From: an uncultured Methanobrevibacter sp.
GTDB taxonomy: Archaea; Methanobacteriota; Methanobacteria; Methanobacteriales; Methanobacteriaceae
DNA length: 38,897 bases
Assembly (NCBI GenBank): GCA_946541845.1
Contig: CAMNJW010000009.1
Location: 1-38,897 of the forward strand
Direction of reading: 5' to 3'
In this document: piece after piece, positions 9,328 through 19,777 of the stretch
Layout of the letters: each line of letters starts with the position of its first letter
Position numbering within the stretch: position 1 is the stretch's first letter
Translations under genes and position numbers: made by a program
The notes under the pieces: generated by a model
Databases searched by the model: none
What the model was told of the DNA's origin: nothing
What the model saw: only the letters and a program-made list of their open reading frames with translations

Positions 9328-10692
9328 TTATTTCTTATATTTTTTTATTAAACTTATTCCCCATTCTGTCATCTCGTCAGCTTTCTGCTGTGAGTCTGAC
9401 TCGGCAAAGCATCTGAAAATAGGTTCGGTTCCGGATGGTCTGATGATTACCCAGCCGTCATCCTTTAGGATTTTGACACCGTCTGTAAGGTCAAGTTCAA
9501 AATCGGTAGTTGTCTTGATTTCTTCTGCAATGCTGGACATGACTGATTCTTTTTGGTCATCGGGGCATTCGATTTTCATTTTTTTAGCATAATATACAGG
9601 AAGTTCCGCAACCAGTTCTGACAATGACTTTTTCTCTTTTGCAATAATCTCTAGGATTTTAGCTACTGTCATTACTGCATCTCTTCCATAGACAAAATCA
9701 GGGAAGATTAAACCACCGTTTTCTTCTCCACCGAATAAACCGTTTTCGTCTTTGAGTTTACGTGCTACAAGCAAATCCCCAACAGCAGTAGCTATTACTT
9801 CGCCGTTGTATTCTTCTGCAACATCATAAATTGCCTGTGAAGTTGCAACAGTAGTAACGATAGTTCCGCCATTGTTCTCTTTAAGCATCTGTTTTTCAAC
9901 AAGTGTGAATGTCTTGTCTCCTAAAACGAAGTTTCCTTTCTCGTCTATACAAATGGTTCTATCCGCATCTCCGTCGTGAGCAAGACCAATGTCTGCACCC
10001 AGTTCTTTCACAACACTAATCAGTTCCTGCAAGTTTTCTTCAATAGGTTCAGGGTCACGACCCGGGAAAAAACCGTCAGCTTGACAGTTGAGAGTTGTAA
10101 CATCACATCCAAGTTTTCTGATTAAGTATGGTGCTGTAAAGCATCCCGCTCCGCTTCCGCAATCGACAACAACTTTCAGATTGGCTTTGCGTATTGCATC
10201 GGCATCAACTTTTGAAATGGCTTCGTCAATGTACTCATCAATGATTTTGTCATTGTGATATAATTGACCAATTTCAGAGAATGGAACTCTTATAGGCTCT
10301 TCATCGAAGTATAACTTTTCAATTTCGATATCCATTTCGTCAGGTATTCCAATACCGTATTCATCTAAAAACTTGAGTCCATTGTATTTTGGAGGATTGT
10401 GTGATGCGGTAATCATTACTCCTCCGTCATAATATTTGCGAACAGCATATTGAACACCAGGTGTTGGAAGTATTCCTAAATCCACGACATCGCAGCCTGA
10501 AGATAAAAGCCCGGCCTTAACCGCTTCCTTTAACATTATTGTGGAAGTTCTGGTGTCGCCTCCAACTGCAACTGTTCCTTGAATTTGTGAACCATAACAA
10601 GCAGCAAGTCTTGATGCAAATTCGGGAGTTAAAACATCATTTGCAGTTCTTCTAACTCCAAATGTTCCGAATAATCTTTTTTTGTCAGACAT
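9328..10692 (-). CDS. glmM: Phosphoglucosamine mutase (second GlmM paralogue)
   Basis: Alpha-D-phosphohexomutase of 454 residues with FGTFGVRR at the N terminus, TASHNPPKYNG with the phosphoserine near residue 95, DGDADRT as metal loop, GGEENGGLIFPDF as sugar loop and RPSGTEPIFRC as phosphate site. The GEENGG loop is the form I associate with archaeal GlmM, so this copy is the better candidate for glucosamine-phosphate isomerisation feeding GlmU. The start is the ATG at 10692. A TATA box at 10711-10720 lies about 24 bp upstream and no good SD is present, so the transcript is probably leaderless or nearly so. Confidence 0.92.
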   Translation of the reverse strand: MSDKKRLFGTFGVRRTANDVLTPEFASRLAACYGSQIQGTVAVGGDTRTSTIMLKEAVKAGLLSSGCDVVDLGILPTPGVQYAVRKYYDGGVMITASHNPPKYNGLKFLDEYGIGIPDEMDIEIEKLYFDEEPIRVPFSEIGQLYHNDKIIDEYIDEAISKVDADAIRKANLKVVVDCGSGAGCFTAPYLIRKLGCDVTTLNCQADGFFPGRDPEPIEENLQELISVVKELGADIGLAHDGDADRTICIDEKGNFVLGDKTFTLVEKQMLKENNGGTIVTTVATSQAIYDVAEEYNGEVIATAVGDLLVARKLKDENGLFGGEENGGLIFPDFVYGRDAVMTVAKILEIIAKEKKSLSELVAELPVYYAKKMKIECPDDQKESVMSSIAEEIKTTTDFELDLTDGVKILKDDGWVIIRPSGTEPIFRCFAESDSQQKADEMTEWGISLIKKYKK

Positions 10693-10710
10693 AATTAAAA
10701 TTCCTATACA

Positions 10711-10720
10711 TTTTATATAC
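10711..10720 (-). promoter_or_regulatory. TATA box of glmM (9328-10692), probable leaderless transcript
   Basis: The minus strand reads GTATATAAAA. Its centre is about 24 bases from the A of the glmM ATG, which is the usual TATA-to-start-site distance in archaea, so transcription should begin at or within a few bases of the start codon. Confidence 0.55.
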
Positions 10721-10752
10721 TACATTTTGAATTTATTTAAATAAATATATTG

Positions 10753-11151
10753 TTAATTGACAATCCTCAGACTGTCGCCGCTTGACAAAATCAGCTCCAA
10801 GTCTGATTTGTACTCGGCTATTGTTCCGGTAACTTCAACCTTTCTGTTCTTGAAATTTTCGATATCAAGATTTTTCGATTGTATTTCTGCAACCTGCTTT
10901 TCGAAAACGATTAGGGTAATCTGGCTTTCGCCGTCATTTATTGTTAAAAAGTAATTGGTTTTTGAGCTGGATTGGGCAATGTCCGTAATCACCCCGTCAA
11001 TGCATACCTTTTCATCCACCATTGCTCTTGAAATGTCCTTAATGTCAACCTTTTTCACTTCAATTGAGGGTGTGAATATTATTAGGCCGATTATTCCGAT
11101 AAGAGAAGTTATCAATGCGATTTTCAATAGTTTGTCATCTGTAATTTCCAT
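10753..11151 (-). CDS. Membrane-anchored OB-fold nucleic-acid-binding-like protein
   Basis: About 132 residues. A short charged head (MEITDDKLLK) is followed by one hydrophobic segment (IALITSLIGIIGLIIFTP, about residues 10-28). The remaining 100 or so residues resemble an OB-fold: VCIDGVITDIAQSSSKTNYFLTIND, then SQITLIVFEKQ and RKVEVTGTIAEYKSDLELIL, the strand pattern of tRNA_anti/BOF-like domains. The topology predicts the OB domain anchored at the membrane. The function is not known. The start is uncertain: ATG at 11151 is preferred, but a TTG at 11172 extends the frame by seven residues and neither has a good SD. A short AT-rich region separates it from the divergent transporter gene. Confidence 0.7.
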   Translation of the reverse strand: MEITDDKLLKIALITSLIGIIGLIIFTPSIEVKKVDIKDISRAMVDEKVCIDGVITDIAQSSSKTNYFLTINDGESQITLIVFEKQVAEIQSKNLDIENFKNRKVEVTGTIAEYKSDLELILSSGDSLRIVN

Positions 11152-11237
11152 GATTTTTGAATTTGTTTTCAAGGTAGAAATAGTCGATAGGATTTTAACT
11201 TGTAATATTTATTTAATTGTGGAAATATAGTATTATC

Positions 11238-11870
11238 ATGTTTGAAGATTTGACAAAAACTGAGCTTTATGCTACTTTAACTGGAATTTTCACGGCAAGC
11301 CTGATTATATCGAACATTATCGCTGGAAAAACATTTGATTTCTTCTCTTTTACTTTGCCATGTGCTGTCATAATATTTCCGATAATTTACATTGTTAATG
11401 ATGTTCTTGCGGAAGTTTATGGATATTCTAAAACCCGTAACGTGATTCTTTTGGGATTTTTCATGAATCTTGTTGCGGTAATCTGTTACAATGCGACCAT
11501 ACTGCTTCCCGCATCTGCATTTTTTGAAAATTCCGAGGCTTTCCGCATCGTATTGGGTTCAACAGCAAGGTTGCTGATTGCCAGTTTCACGGCATATCTG
11601 GTGGGTTCTATTGTCAATGCTAAATTGATGGTTTATCTTAAAGATTGGGATGAGAAAAAGCTATTCTTGAGATGCATCCTTTCAACATTGTTCGGTGAAG
11701 GATTGGATGCTATAATATTCATCACAATAGGATTCATGGGAACAATGCCTGCTGAGGCTCTTTTGGTCATGATTGCGGTTCAGGCATTATTTAAAACGGT
11801 GTATGAGATAATTGTGTATCCGGTTACAAGATATGTGATAGGTAGTGTCAAGTCACTACCTGAAAATTAG
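11238..11870 (+). CDS. Queuosine/7-deazaguanine precursor transporter (VUT/YhhQ family)
   Basis: A 210-residue integral membrane protein with about six hydrophobic segments. It carries the features of the YhhQ (QPTR) family: SNIIAGKTFDFF near the N terminus, PIIYIVNDVLAEVYGY near residue 50, a conserved GEGLDAIIFITIGF and a late TVYEIIVYPVTRYVI segment. Bacterial members import preQ0/preQ1; in an archaeon the likely cargo is preQ0 or a related 7-deazapurine for archaeosine. The start at 11238 (MFEDL) is chosen over an in-frame TTG at 11217. The stop codon overlaps that of the convergent MBL gene by four bases. An ArcS-like archaeosine gene lies at 27382-28290. Confidence 0.87.
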   Translation: MFEDLTKTELYATLTGIFTASLIISNIIAGKTFDFFSFTLPCAVIIFPIIYIVNDVLAEVYGYSKTRNVILLGFFMNLVAVICYNATILLPASAFFENSEAFRIVLGSTARLLIASFTAYLVGSIVNAKLMVYLKDWDEKKLFLRCILSTLFGEGLDAIIFITIGFMGTMPAEALLVMIAVQALFKTVYEIIVYPVTRYVIGSVKSLPEN

Positions 11871-12730
11871 TGTTTCGCTTTTAAAAATCCGGAATTCAAT
11901 GTGTTTTCTTTAGTGTCATCCGATTCGTCATATCCGTCATATGGAGCATCCGGATCTGGAACACGTTTTGAAAACGGAGAACATTTTTTGTCCTTATGGG
12001 CAAAGACAAAGTCAATGTCCTGGCTCCATCCAGTGTGTCCGGTTATTACTAGGGGATTGAGATTCCTGCTTCTTAACTTATTTTCAAGTTCCGCTAAAGA
12101 CTTGATTGATAGGTCGTTGTCTTCGGCCAATGTTGATATGAAGCTGTATCCTCCATCGGCACCAAACCAAATTGTGTCTCCGGTAAACAGGTATTTGTCG
12201 TCTATTAGGTAGACCATATGTCCCCAAGTGTGGCCGGGAACAAGGATGCATTCCACTTTGATGCCTTCAAAATCAAGGATGTCTCCATCTTTTAGAAGTA
12301 CCTTCTCATTGTTGATGGTAACCATCGGAAGCTTGTATAATTTGTAAATCACTTTTCTTCTGACCTCTCCTGTCAGGTATCTGTTTTCGATTTCGCTGAT
12401 GTATAGTTTGCAATGGTCAAACAGTCCGTCGCTGTCGGATTCCACTGCTCCCACATGGTCGGTGTCCTGATGGGTTATTAAAATGTCGCTGACATCATTA
12501 GGGTCAATTCCTAACCATTCCATTTTCTCAGCAAGTCTTGGATAATTGTAGCCTGCATCAATCATAATGGTTTTGCCGTTTTTTGTGTAAAAGAATATGT
12601 TTGCAATATATTCCCTAATGCAAGCAACATTCTCATCAATCCAACCTGTATTCAATGGTTTGAATATCTCTTTTCCTCTATACAATATCGCCATAGTTTT
12701 AATCTGAAAATCTGAAGCCTTTTTTGTCAC
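11867..12730 (-). CDS. Metallo-beta-lactamase-fold hydrolase
   Basis: About 287 residues with the MBL metal motif in the variant form THQDTDHVGA (H-x-D-x-D-H rather than H-x-H-x-D-H), then VPGHTWGHMVY with the third ligand His, FTGDTIWFG with the bridging Asp and VITGHTGW near the C terminus. The substrate cannot be told; relatives include glyoxalase II-like and lactonase-like enzymes. The C-terminal tail is short, charged and probably disordered. The start is uncertain: GTG at 12730 is well placed behind AGGTG (12740-12744); GTG at 12742 would add four residues, and ATG at 12694 would remove twelve. It lies 26 bases downstream of lig and may be the last gene of a thiC-lig-MBL unit. Confidence 0.85.
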   Translation of the reverse strand: MTKKASDFQIKTMAILYRGKEIFKPLNTGWIDENVACIREYIANIFFYTKNGKTIMIDAGYNYPRLAEKMEWLGIDPNDVSDILITHQDTDHVGAVESDSDGLFDHCKLYISEIENRYLTGEVRRKVIYKLYKLPMVTINNEKVLLKDGDILDFEGIKVECILVPGHTWGHMVYLIDDKYLFTGDTIWFGADGGYSFISTLAEDNDLSIKSLAELENKLRSRNLNPLVITGHTGWSQDIDFVFAHKDKKCSPFSKRVPDPDAPYDGYDESDDTKENTLNSGFLKAKH

Positions 12731-12768
12731 AGTAACACACACCTTTTAAATTTCCTCAATAATACTGC

Positions 12769-14427
12769 TTAATTTCCTGTATGATACATCGAAAGCAGCC
12801 GTTCTACCGTATCGGCATCCATTGGGCTCTTGTCCTTTCTTATATTTTTGACAACAGGGAACCTTAAGGAATAGCCTGTTTCATATTCCGGAGATTCGAC
12901 GATTTCGGAAAATGCAATTTCCAGAACGATTTTCGGTTCAACCTTGATTTCACGACCTTTGGTTGAAATTTCAAGCTCTTTCATTTTGCCTGTCAAATAC
13001 TCAAGGGTTGCATCATCAAGACCGGTTGCGGCATACGCCACACTTTTGAAATCATCGTTTTCGTCCCTAAGGGCCACAAGATAGGATCCGACAAAGTCCC
13101 CTCTTTTCCCGATTCCATATGTTCCTCCTATGACAACCATGTCCAGTGTTTCAGGTTCCGCTTTATATTTAAGCATTTTTTTGCCTCTTAATCCTGGAAT
13201 ATATGGTGCTTCGGAGTCCTTAATCATAATTCCTTCGTGTCCGTCATTGATTGATGTCTCGAATAGCTCCTGGATTTCATCAAGATTGTCTGAGGTTCCC
13301 ATTTTCATGGTACTGAGGTTCATCTCATCAACGCTGGTATCGACAATCTCTTCCAATGTTTTCCTTCTGGTTTTTAAAGGTTCATCAATCATTGGAACCT
13401 TATAATAAAGCACATCAAACAGGTATAATTTCAATGGAACATTTTCCATTGCTTCTTCCACGTTGTGTTTTCTTCTGACTCTGTGAAGGACATTCTGGAA
13501 TGGTAAGGGCTTGCCGTCTCTTGTAGCTATCACTTCACCTTCCACAATGTAGTTTTCATGAGGAAGATGTTCGTCAAACAGTTCAACGATTTCCGGAAGG
13601 GCATGGGTAATGTTTTCAAGCCTTCTGGTGAATATTCTAATCTCATCGCCGTTTCTGTGGACCTGCAAACGAATGCCGTCGTATTTTGTATCGCATATCG
13701 CAACGCCCATTTCCGGGATGATTTCATCCAATGGAGGTGCAAGCTGTGCGAGCATTGGCTTTACGGGTGTTCCGGGGATTAGATTGAGCTTTTTAAGGCC
13801 TGCTTCTCCTTGTTCTTTTGCAGTCCTTGCAACAACGGAAAAGTCGTTTGTGAGCATCTGCGCCCTTTCAACAACCTTCTTGTCAATGTCGAAAGCCTGA
13901 GCTATTGCATCCCGAACTACTCCGTCACCCACTCCAATCCTCAGCTCTTCAGTGATTGTACGGGTTAAATATTTGGCTTCGGTAGCGCTGGCCTGGCTTA
14001 ATAATTCTAAAATAACTGCAATCTTACGATTGGTAGATCTTGAACCGCTGATTTGGGATAATTTGCGTAAGCTGTTGAACACGAAATCAATTGTCAGAGG
14101 CTGTGAGAAGAATGTCATCTGGGACTTTTTGGCATATAGCTTGATGCATGCAAGCCCAATGTCTCCTTCATCACGAACTGCATCTTCCACTGCAGCCTGT
14201 GTGGTTCCAACAGCTTCAGCAACTGCCCTTTCAACTAATTTTCCTCCGATTCCAATTTCTTCTGAGCTCCAAGCCGGAAATACGACACCTAAAATCAAAA
14301 GTCCAACCTTTTCTATGGTGTCGGAATCTAACTTTTTCAAGTATTCAGCTATTATTTCAGTTTTCTCTAGTCTTTTTGTAGTTGCCTCAAGTGCTGAGTA
14401 AACATCTACCAATTCCTGATATTTCAT
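12769..14427 (-). CDS. lig: ATP-dependent DNA ligase
   Basis: Archaeal replicative DNA ligase, 552 residues, joining Okazaki fragments and repair nicks. The adenylated Lys is in CDTKYDGIRLQ (about K248), followed by the other nucleotidyltransferase motifs: FTRRLENIT (III), EGEVIA (IIIa/IV region), HEGIMIKD (IV) and KMLKYKAE (V). The N-terminal 220 residues form the helical DNA-binding domain and the C terminus is the OB-fold with the conserved RFP tail motif (LRFPVVKNIR). The ATG overlaps the thiC stop (TAATG), so translation is coupled to thiC. This pairing of thiamine synthesis and replication genes is unexplained by function. Confidence 0.96.
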   Translation of the reverse strand: MKYQELVDVYSALEATTKRLEKTEIIAEYLKKLDSDTIEKVGLLILGVVFPAWSSEEIGIGGKLVERAVAEAVGTTQAAVEDAVRDEGDIGLACIKLYAKKSQMTFFSQPLTIDFVFNSLRKLSQISGSRSTNRKIAVILELLSQASATEAKYLTRTITEELRIGVGDGVVRDAIAQAFDIDKKVVERAQMLTNDFSVVARTAKEQGEAGLKKLNLIPGTPVKPMLAQLAPPLDEIIPEMGVAICDTKYDGIRLQVHRNGDEIRIFTRRLENITHALPEIVELFDEHLPHENYIVEGEVIATRDGKPLPFQNVLHRVRRKHNVEEAMENVPLKLYLFDVLYYKVPMIDEPLKTRRKTLEEIVDTSVDEMNLSTMKMGTSDNLDEIQELFETSINDGHEGIMIKDSEAPYIPGLRGKKMLKYKAEPETLDMVVIGGTYGIGKRGDFVGSYLVALRDENDDFKSVAYAATGLDDATLEYLTGKMKELEISTKGREIKVEPKIVLEIAFSEIVESPEYETGYSLRFPVVKNIRKDKSPMDADTVERLLSMYHTGN

Positions 14428-15701
14428 TAGAAATCGCCTTTAGCTATTTTTACTGCACAATATTCTCCGCACATTGCGCACATTTCATCATCGTCAAGTT
14501 CACATTTGTCACGGTATGTTCTAGGTTTTGATTTGTCAAGAGCCAAATCAAATTGTTTTTCCCAATCAAACTCTTTTCTTGCTTTTGCCATTGCACGTTC
14601 ACGTGTCCATGCAGATTCGAGGCCTTTTGCAACATCTGCAGCTTCAGCTGCTATTTTGGATGCGATGACTCCTTCCTTGACGTCTTCCAAGCTTGGAAGT
14701 GACAAATGCTCTGCTGGAGTCACGTAACATAAAAAGCTGGCGCCGTAAGTTGCTGCAATTGCTCCTCCAATTGCTCCGGTGATATGGTCGTAGCCTGGTG
14801 CAATGTCGGTTACCAACGGTCCTAAAACATAGAATGGAGCGCCATGACATATTGTTTTTTGAATTTCCATATTTGCCTTGATTTGATTCAATGGCATGTG
14901 TCCTGGTCCTTCCACCATCACCTGAACATTAGCGTCCTGCGCTCTTTTAACAAGGCCTCCCAGATTTACAAGTTCTTGAATTTGAGGGATATCGCTTGCA
15001 TCTGATAGGCAGCCAGGTCTTAAGCCATCACCTAATGACAATGTGATGTCATATTCATAGGATAATTCTAAAAGATAATCGTAATTTTCATATAACGGGT
15101 TTTCCATGTCGTTATGGTTTATCCATGAAGCCATGAAGGTTCCTCCACGACTGACTATTCCCATCATTCTGTTTGCATCTTTTAACTTTTGGACTAAATC
15201 TTTGGTGATTCCACAGTGGAGTGTCATGAAGTCCACGCCTTCTTTTGCCTGATTTTCTATGGCTTTAAAGATGTCATCAGGATCCATGTCGATTATTTCC
15301 TTGTTTTTGCCAAGGGTTACGACGCCCGCTTCATAGATTGGAACGGTGCCTATGCATAAGTCCACTGCATCCATGATTTTTTTCCTGAAAAGTTTCAAAT
15401 CGGAACCTGTTGACAGGTCCATCAATGCATCTGCACCGTATTCCTGTGCCAGTTTAGCTTTGTTTATCTCCAAATCGATGTCATCAATCTTGGATGATGA
15501 ACCTATATTTGCATTGATTTTGGTTTTCAATCCTTCTCCAATACCGCAAGGCTTTGAATGTCCGTTGATGTTTTTTGGAATTACAACCTTTCCGATATCA
15601 ATTAATTTAGCTAGTTTATTTACATCTATATTTTCCTGTTTTGCAACAAACTCCATTTCTGGAGTGATATTGCCTTTTTGAGCTTCACTTTTTTGAGTCA
15701 A
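14427..15701 (-). CDS. thiC: Phosphomethylpyrimidine synthase
   Basis: Radical SAM enzyme converting aminoimidazole ribotide to the hydroxymethylpyrimidine phosphate of thiamine; 424 residues, the length of archaeal and short bacterial ThiC. It shows NGHSKPCGIGEGLKTKINAN, MDLSTGSD, MTLHCGIT, VSRGG, SLGDGLRPG and EGPGHMPL motifs, with the iron-sulfur Cys cluster at the very C terminus (CAMCGEYC). That cluster is C-x2-C-x3-C as read here, against the C-x2-C-x4-C of the classical bacterial enzyme. The start is TTG at 15701, supported by GAGGG six bases upstream (15708-15712). No TPP-riboswitch-like leader is visible. A minus-strand TATA-like element lies near 15755. Confidence 0.94.
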   Translation of the reverse strand: MTQKSEAQKGNITPEMEFVAKQENIDVNKLAKLIDIGKVVIPKNINGHSKPCGIGEGLKTKINANIGSSSKIDDIDLEINKAKLAQEYGADALMDLSTGSDLKLFRKKIMDAVDLCIGTVPIYEAGVVTLGKNKEIIDMDPDDIFKAIENQAKEGVDFMTLHCGITKDLVQKLKDANRMMGIVSRGGTFMASWINHNDMENPLYENYDYLLELSYEYDITLSLGDGLRPGCLSDASDIPQIQELVNLGGLVKRAQDANVQVMVEGPGHMPLNQIKANMEIQKTICHGAPFYVLGPLVTDIAPGYDHITGAIGGAIAATYGASFLCYVTPAEHLSLPSLEDVKEGVIASKIAAEAADVAKGLESAWTRERAMAKARKEFDWEKQFDLALDKSKPRTYRDKCELDDDEMCAMCGEYCAVKIAKGDF

Positions 15702-15819
15702 ATTTATCCCTCTAGTTGACTAATCAATAATAACTTTATTGTTTCAGATATATAGAATTATTTTTTTATAACTTTTTTATATTTTAATATCTAATAACTA
15801 TTAATTAGTTGGTGGTTAT

Positions 15820-16674
15820 ATGGTTAAAGATAAACATGTGATTGAAGCATTAGGAAAAGTTCGTGTAGTGATTGAAAACGGTGAAATTACAGAAGTAGGC
15901 TCATCTGAAGTAAAATACTGTCCAATGTTTCATGCAATGCATGGAGTAAAGGAACTGAATGAAGAATTCATACGCAAAAACATTAATTTCAGAATAAAGG
16001 ATTTCGGGATGTGCACTCCTGAAAGAATAGTTGAAATGGATGATGCAGTAACTGTCGGAATATCAGAAATCCTAAAGACCAATATGGAAATGGGAAACAT
16101 TGACTGCGTGGTTGGAGCATGTGAAGGAGCAGGAACAGTCATAATGACCAATTCAAGAATTGTACAGGGGGTTGGGGCCAGAGTTTCCGGCCTTGTGAGC
16201 ACCACTCCAATACCTGAAGTCATTGAAAAACTTGAGCAAAAGGACAGTGTTGTTTTAAATTCCGAAACTGCCGAGTTAAATCAGTTGGAAGGTTTGAAAT
16301 TGGCAATTGATAATGGATATAAGAATATTGCAGTTACAATTCTTCCTTCACAGATGGTTCGCGAGATTAGGGAGTATCCTGTTGATGATGATGTGAATGT
16401 CTACATTTTTGTAGCGCACACTACAGGTGCAAATCCTGATGAGGTTAAAATGCTGTTTGATAATGCTGATATCGTAACCGCATGCGCTTCAAAAGCAATA
16501 GATGAATATGCAGACAAGTATGAGCCTTACTATTATGGATTGAAAGTTCCGATATTCTGTGCCAGTGAGGACGGTCGCAGGTTGTTGGATACCAGGCTTG
16601 AAAAAATCGGAAAGCCATTGTCCACTAATGAATATCCAAGAAATAAGGATGATGCACCATATAAATTGATTTAG
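15820..16674 (+). CDS. Methanogenesis marker protein 8 (DUF2099 family)
   Basis: A 284-residue protein matching the methanogenesis marker 8 family, restricted mainly to methanogens and their close relatives; its biochemical role is not established. Visible conserved features are the Cys-containing EVKYCPMFHAMHG near residue 35, KDFGMCTPERIVE near residue 65, GACEGAGTVI near residue 100 and a late VPIFCASEDGRR. The repeated conserved Cys residues hint at metal or cofactor binding, which is inference. GGTGG at 15811-15815 is the SD. A downstream exonuclease starts 9 bases after the stop, suggesting a two-gene unit. Its presence supports the methanogen assignment of the window. Confidence 0.92.
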   Translation: MVKDKHVIEALGKVRVVIENGEITEVGSSEVKYCPMFHAMHGVKELNEEFIRKNINFRIKDFGMCTPERIVEMDDAVTVGISEILKTNMEMGNIDCVVGACEGAGTVIMTNSRIVQGVGARVSGLVSTTPIPEVIEKLEQKDSVVLNSETAELNQLEGLKLAIDNGYKNIAVTILPSQMVREIREYPVDDDVNVYIFVAHTTGANPDEVKMLFDNADIVTACASKAIDEYADKYEPYYYGLKVPIFCASEDGRRLLDTRLEKIGKPLSTNEYPRNKDDAPYKLI

Positions 16675-16683
16675 GATGTAAAA

Positions 16684-17340
16684 ATGAAAGTGATATATTT
16701 TGATACCGAAACCACAGGTCTAAATTTCAGATATGACAGGATTATTGAATTGGCGATGCTGACCGTTGAGGATGGTGTTATTAAAGATAATTATGATGAA
16801 TTCATCAATATCGGTGTGGATTTGCCTCCAAAAATCACACAGATAACTGGAATCACAGATGAAATGTTGATTACTAAAGGTGTGGGTGAGGCAACTGTTG
16901 CTGAGGATTTAAAAAATAGGTTAACACCAGGCACTTTAATGATTGCCCATAACTGTCAGTTTGACTTGTCCTTTGTTTATAATTTGCTTAAAAGACATTA
17001 TCCTGATGAGGCTGATGAGATTGTATCCAATCTTAACTGGATTGATACAGTCACTGTCTTAAAGGACCGTAAGGAGTTTCCTCACAAATTAATTGATGCC
17101 GTGAAGCATTATGAAATTGAGGAAGTTAATTTCCATCGTGCAATTGATGATACAAAAGCATTGTATGATGTTACTCAGGAAATGAAAAAAGAACGTAATG
17201 ATTTAAAGGAATATATTAATATTTTTGGATACAATCCTAAATGGGGAGTCAGCGGTTATCGATTCCCATTCATCACATATAAAAGACAGTATTTCACTAA
17301 ACGTATGGTTGACCAAGAGAATATCTTGCCAAGAAAATAA
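16684..17340 (+). CDS. DEDDh 3'-5' exonuclease (DnaQ/Pol III epsilon-like)
   Basis: A 218-residue protein with an N-terminal RNase-T-like exonuclease domain (residues 1-165). The catalytic carboxylates are in YFDTETTGLNF (D8, E10), the second motif is AHNCQFDLSF and the third FHRAIDDTKALYD with the catalytic His and Asp. It could proofread, trim DNA ends or degrade RNA; the sequence alone does not distinguish these. The last 50 residues (GYNPKWGVSGYRFPF onwards) are an extension of unknown role rich in aromatics. AGGATG upstream serves as SD. The stop is followed at once by a T10 tract, a probable U-rich archaeal terminator. Confidence 0.87.
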   Translation: MKVIYFDTETTGLNFRYDRIIELAMLTVEDGVIKDNYDEFINIGVDLPPKITQITGITDEMLITKGVGEATVAEDLKNRLTPGTLMIAHNCQFDLSFVYNLLKRHYPDEADEIVSNLNWIDTVTVLKDRKEFPHKLIDAVKHYEIEEVNFHRAIDDTKALYDVTQEMKKERNDLKEYINIFGYNPKWGVSGYRFPFITYKRQYFTKRMVDQENILPRK

Positions 17341-17365
17341 GTTTTTTTTTTAATTTTGGAGGTTT

Positions 17366-17391
17366 GGGGAAAGATTTCTATATCTTTCCCC
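17366..17391. repeat. Perfect 10-bp hairpin downstream of the DEDDh exonuclease
   Basis: GGGGAAAGAT at 17366-17375 and ATCTTTCCCC at 17382-17391 form an exact inverted repeat with a 6-base loop, about the most GC-rich stem in the intergenic DNA of this window. Neither strand has a T tract directly after it. It lies beyond the T10 tract that probably ends the exonuclease transcript, so it may be an RNA 3'-end structure rather than a simple terminator. Confidence 0.55.
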
Positions 17392-17436
17392 TTAAATATG
17401 GTTAGAATTCTTTCAATAATAATAAAGAGAGGAAAA

Positions 17437-17462
17437 AAGGAAGAAATTGTGGACTTTCTTCC

Positions 17463-17464
<2 letters not shown>
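17437..17464 (-). terminator. Terminator hairpin overlapping the cdc48 stop codon
   Basis: AAGGAAGAAA at 17437-17446 and TTTCTTCCTT at 17455-17464 are exact inverse repeats with an 8-base loop. Read on the minus strand, the 5' arm starts inside the cdc48 stop codon and the 3' arm runs into a T6 tract at 17433-17438. Confidence 0.65.
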
Positions 17465-19670
<2,206 letters not shown>

Positions 19671-19731
19671 GATAATCATCTCCTTTTAAATGGCTATAAT
19701 GTAATAATTGTAATTTTGTCAAAATCTTTTT

Positions 19732-19767
19732 GTTACTTTTGGTAACTTTATTGACAGATATACCTGT
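19732..19767. promoter_or_regulatory. Dyads in the cdc48 leader (possible operator)
   Basis: GTTAC at 19732-19736 and GTAAC at 19742-19746 form an inverted repeat with a 5-base spacer. A second dyad, ACAG at 19754-19757 with CTGT at 19764-19767, lies over the predicted start site. Both sit between the cdc48 TATA box and its start codon, where a bound repressor would block transcription. Confidence 0.4.
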
Positions 19768-19777
19768 GTATGTTTTA

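Noticed and set aside
9305-9592. Open frame on the plus strand over the end of the second glmM
   Set aside because: It lies antisense to a clearly conserved enzyme and has no family resemblance; it is a shadow of the codon pattern.
15702-15819. Possible TPP riboswitch upstream of thiC
   Set aside because: The 118-base divergent gap lacks the CTGAGA and conserved pyrophosphate-helix motifs of the thi-box, and the SD lies only six bases from the start.
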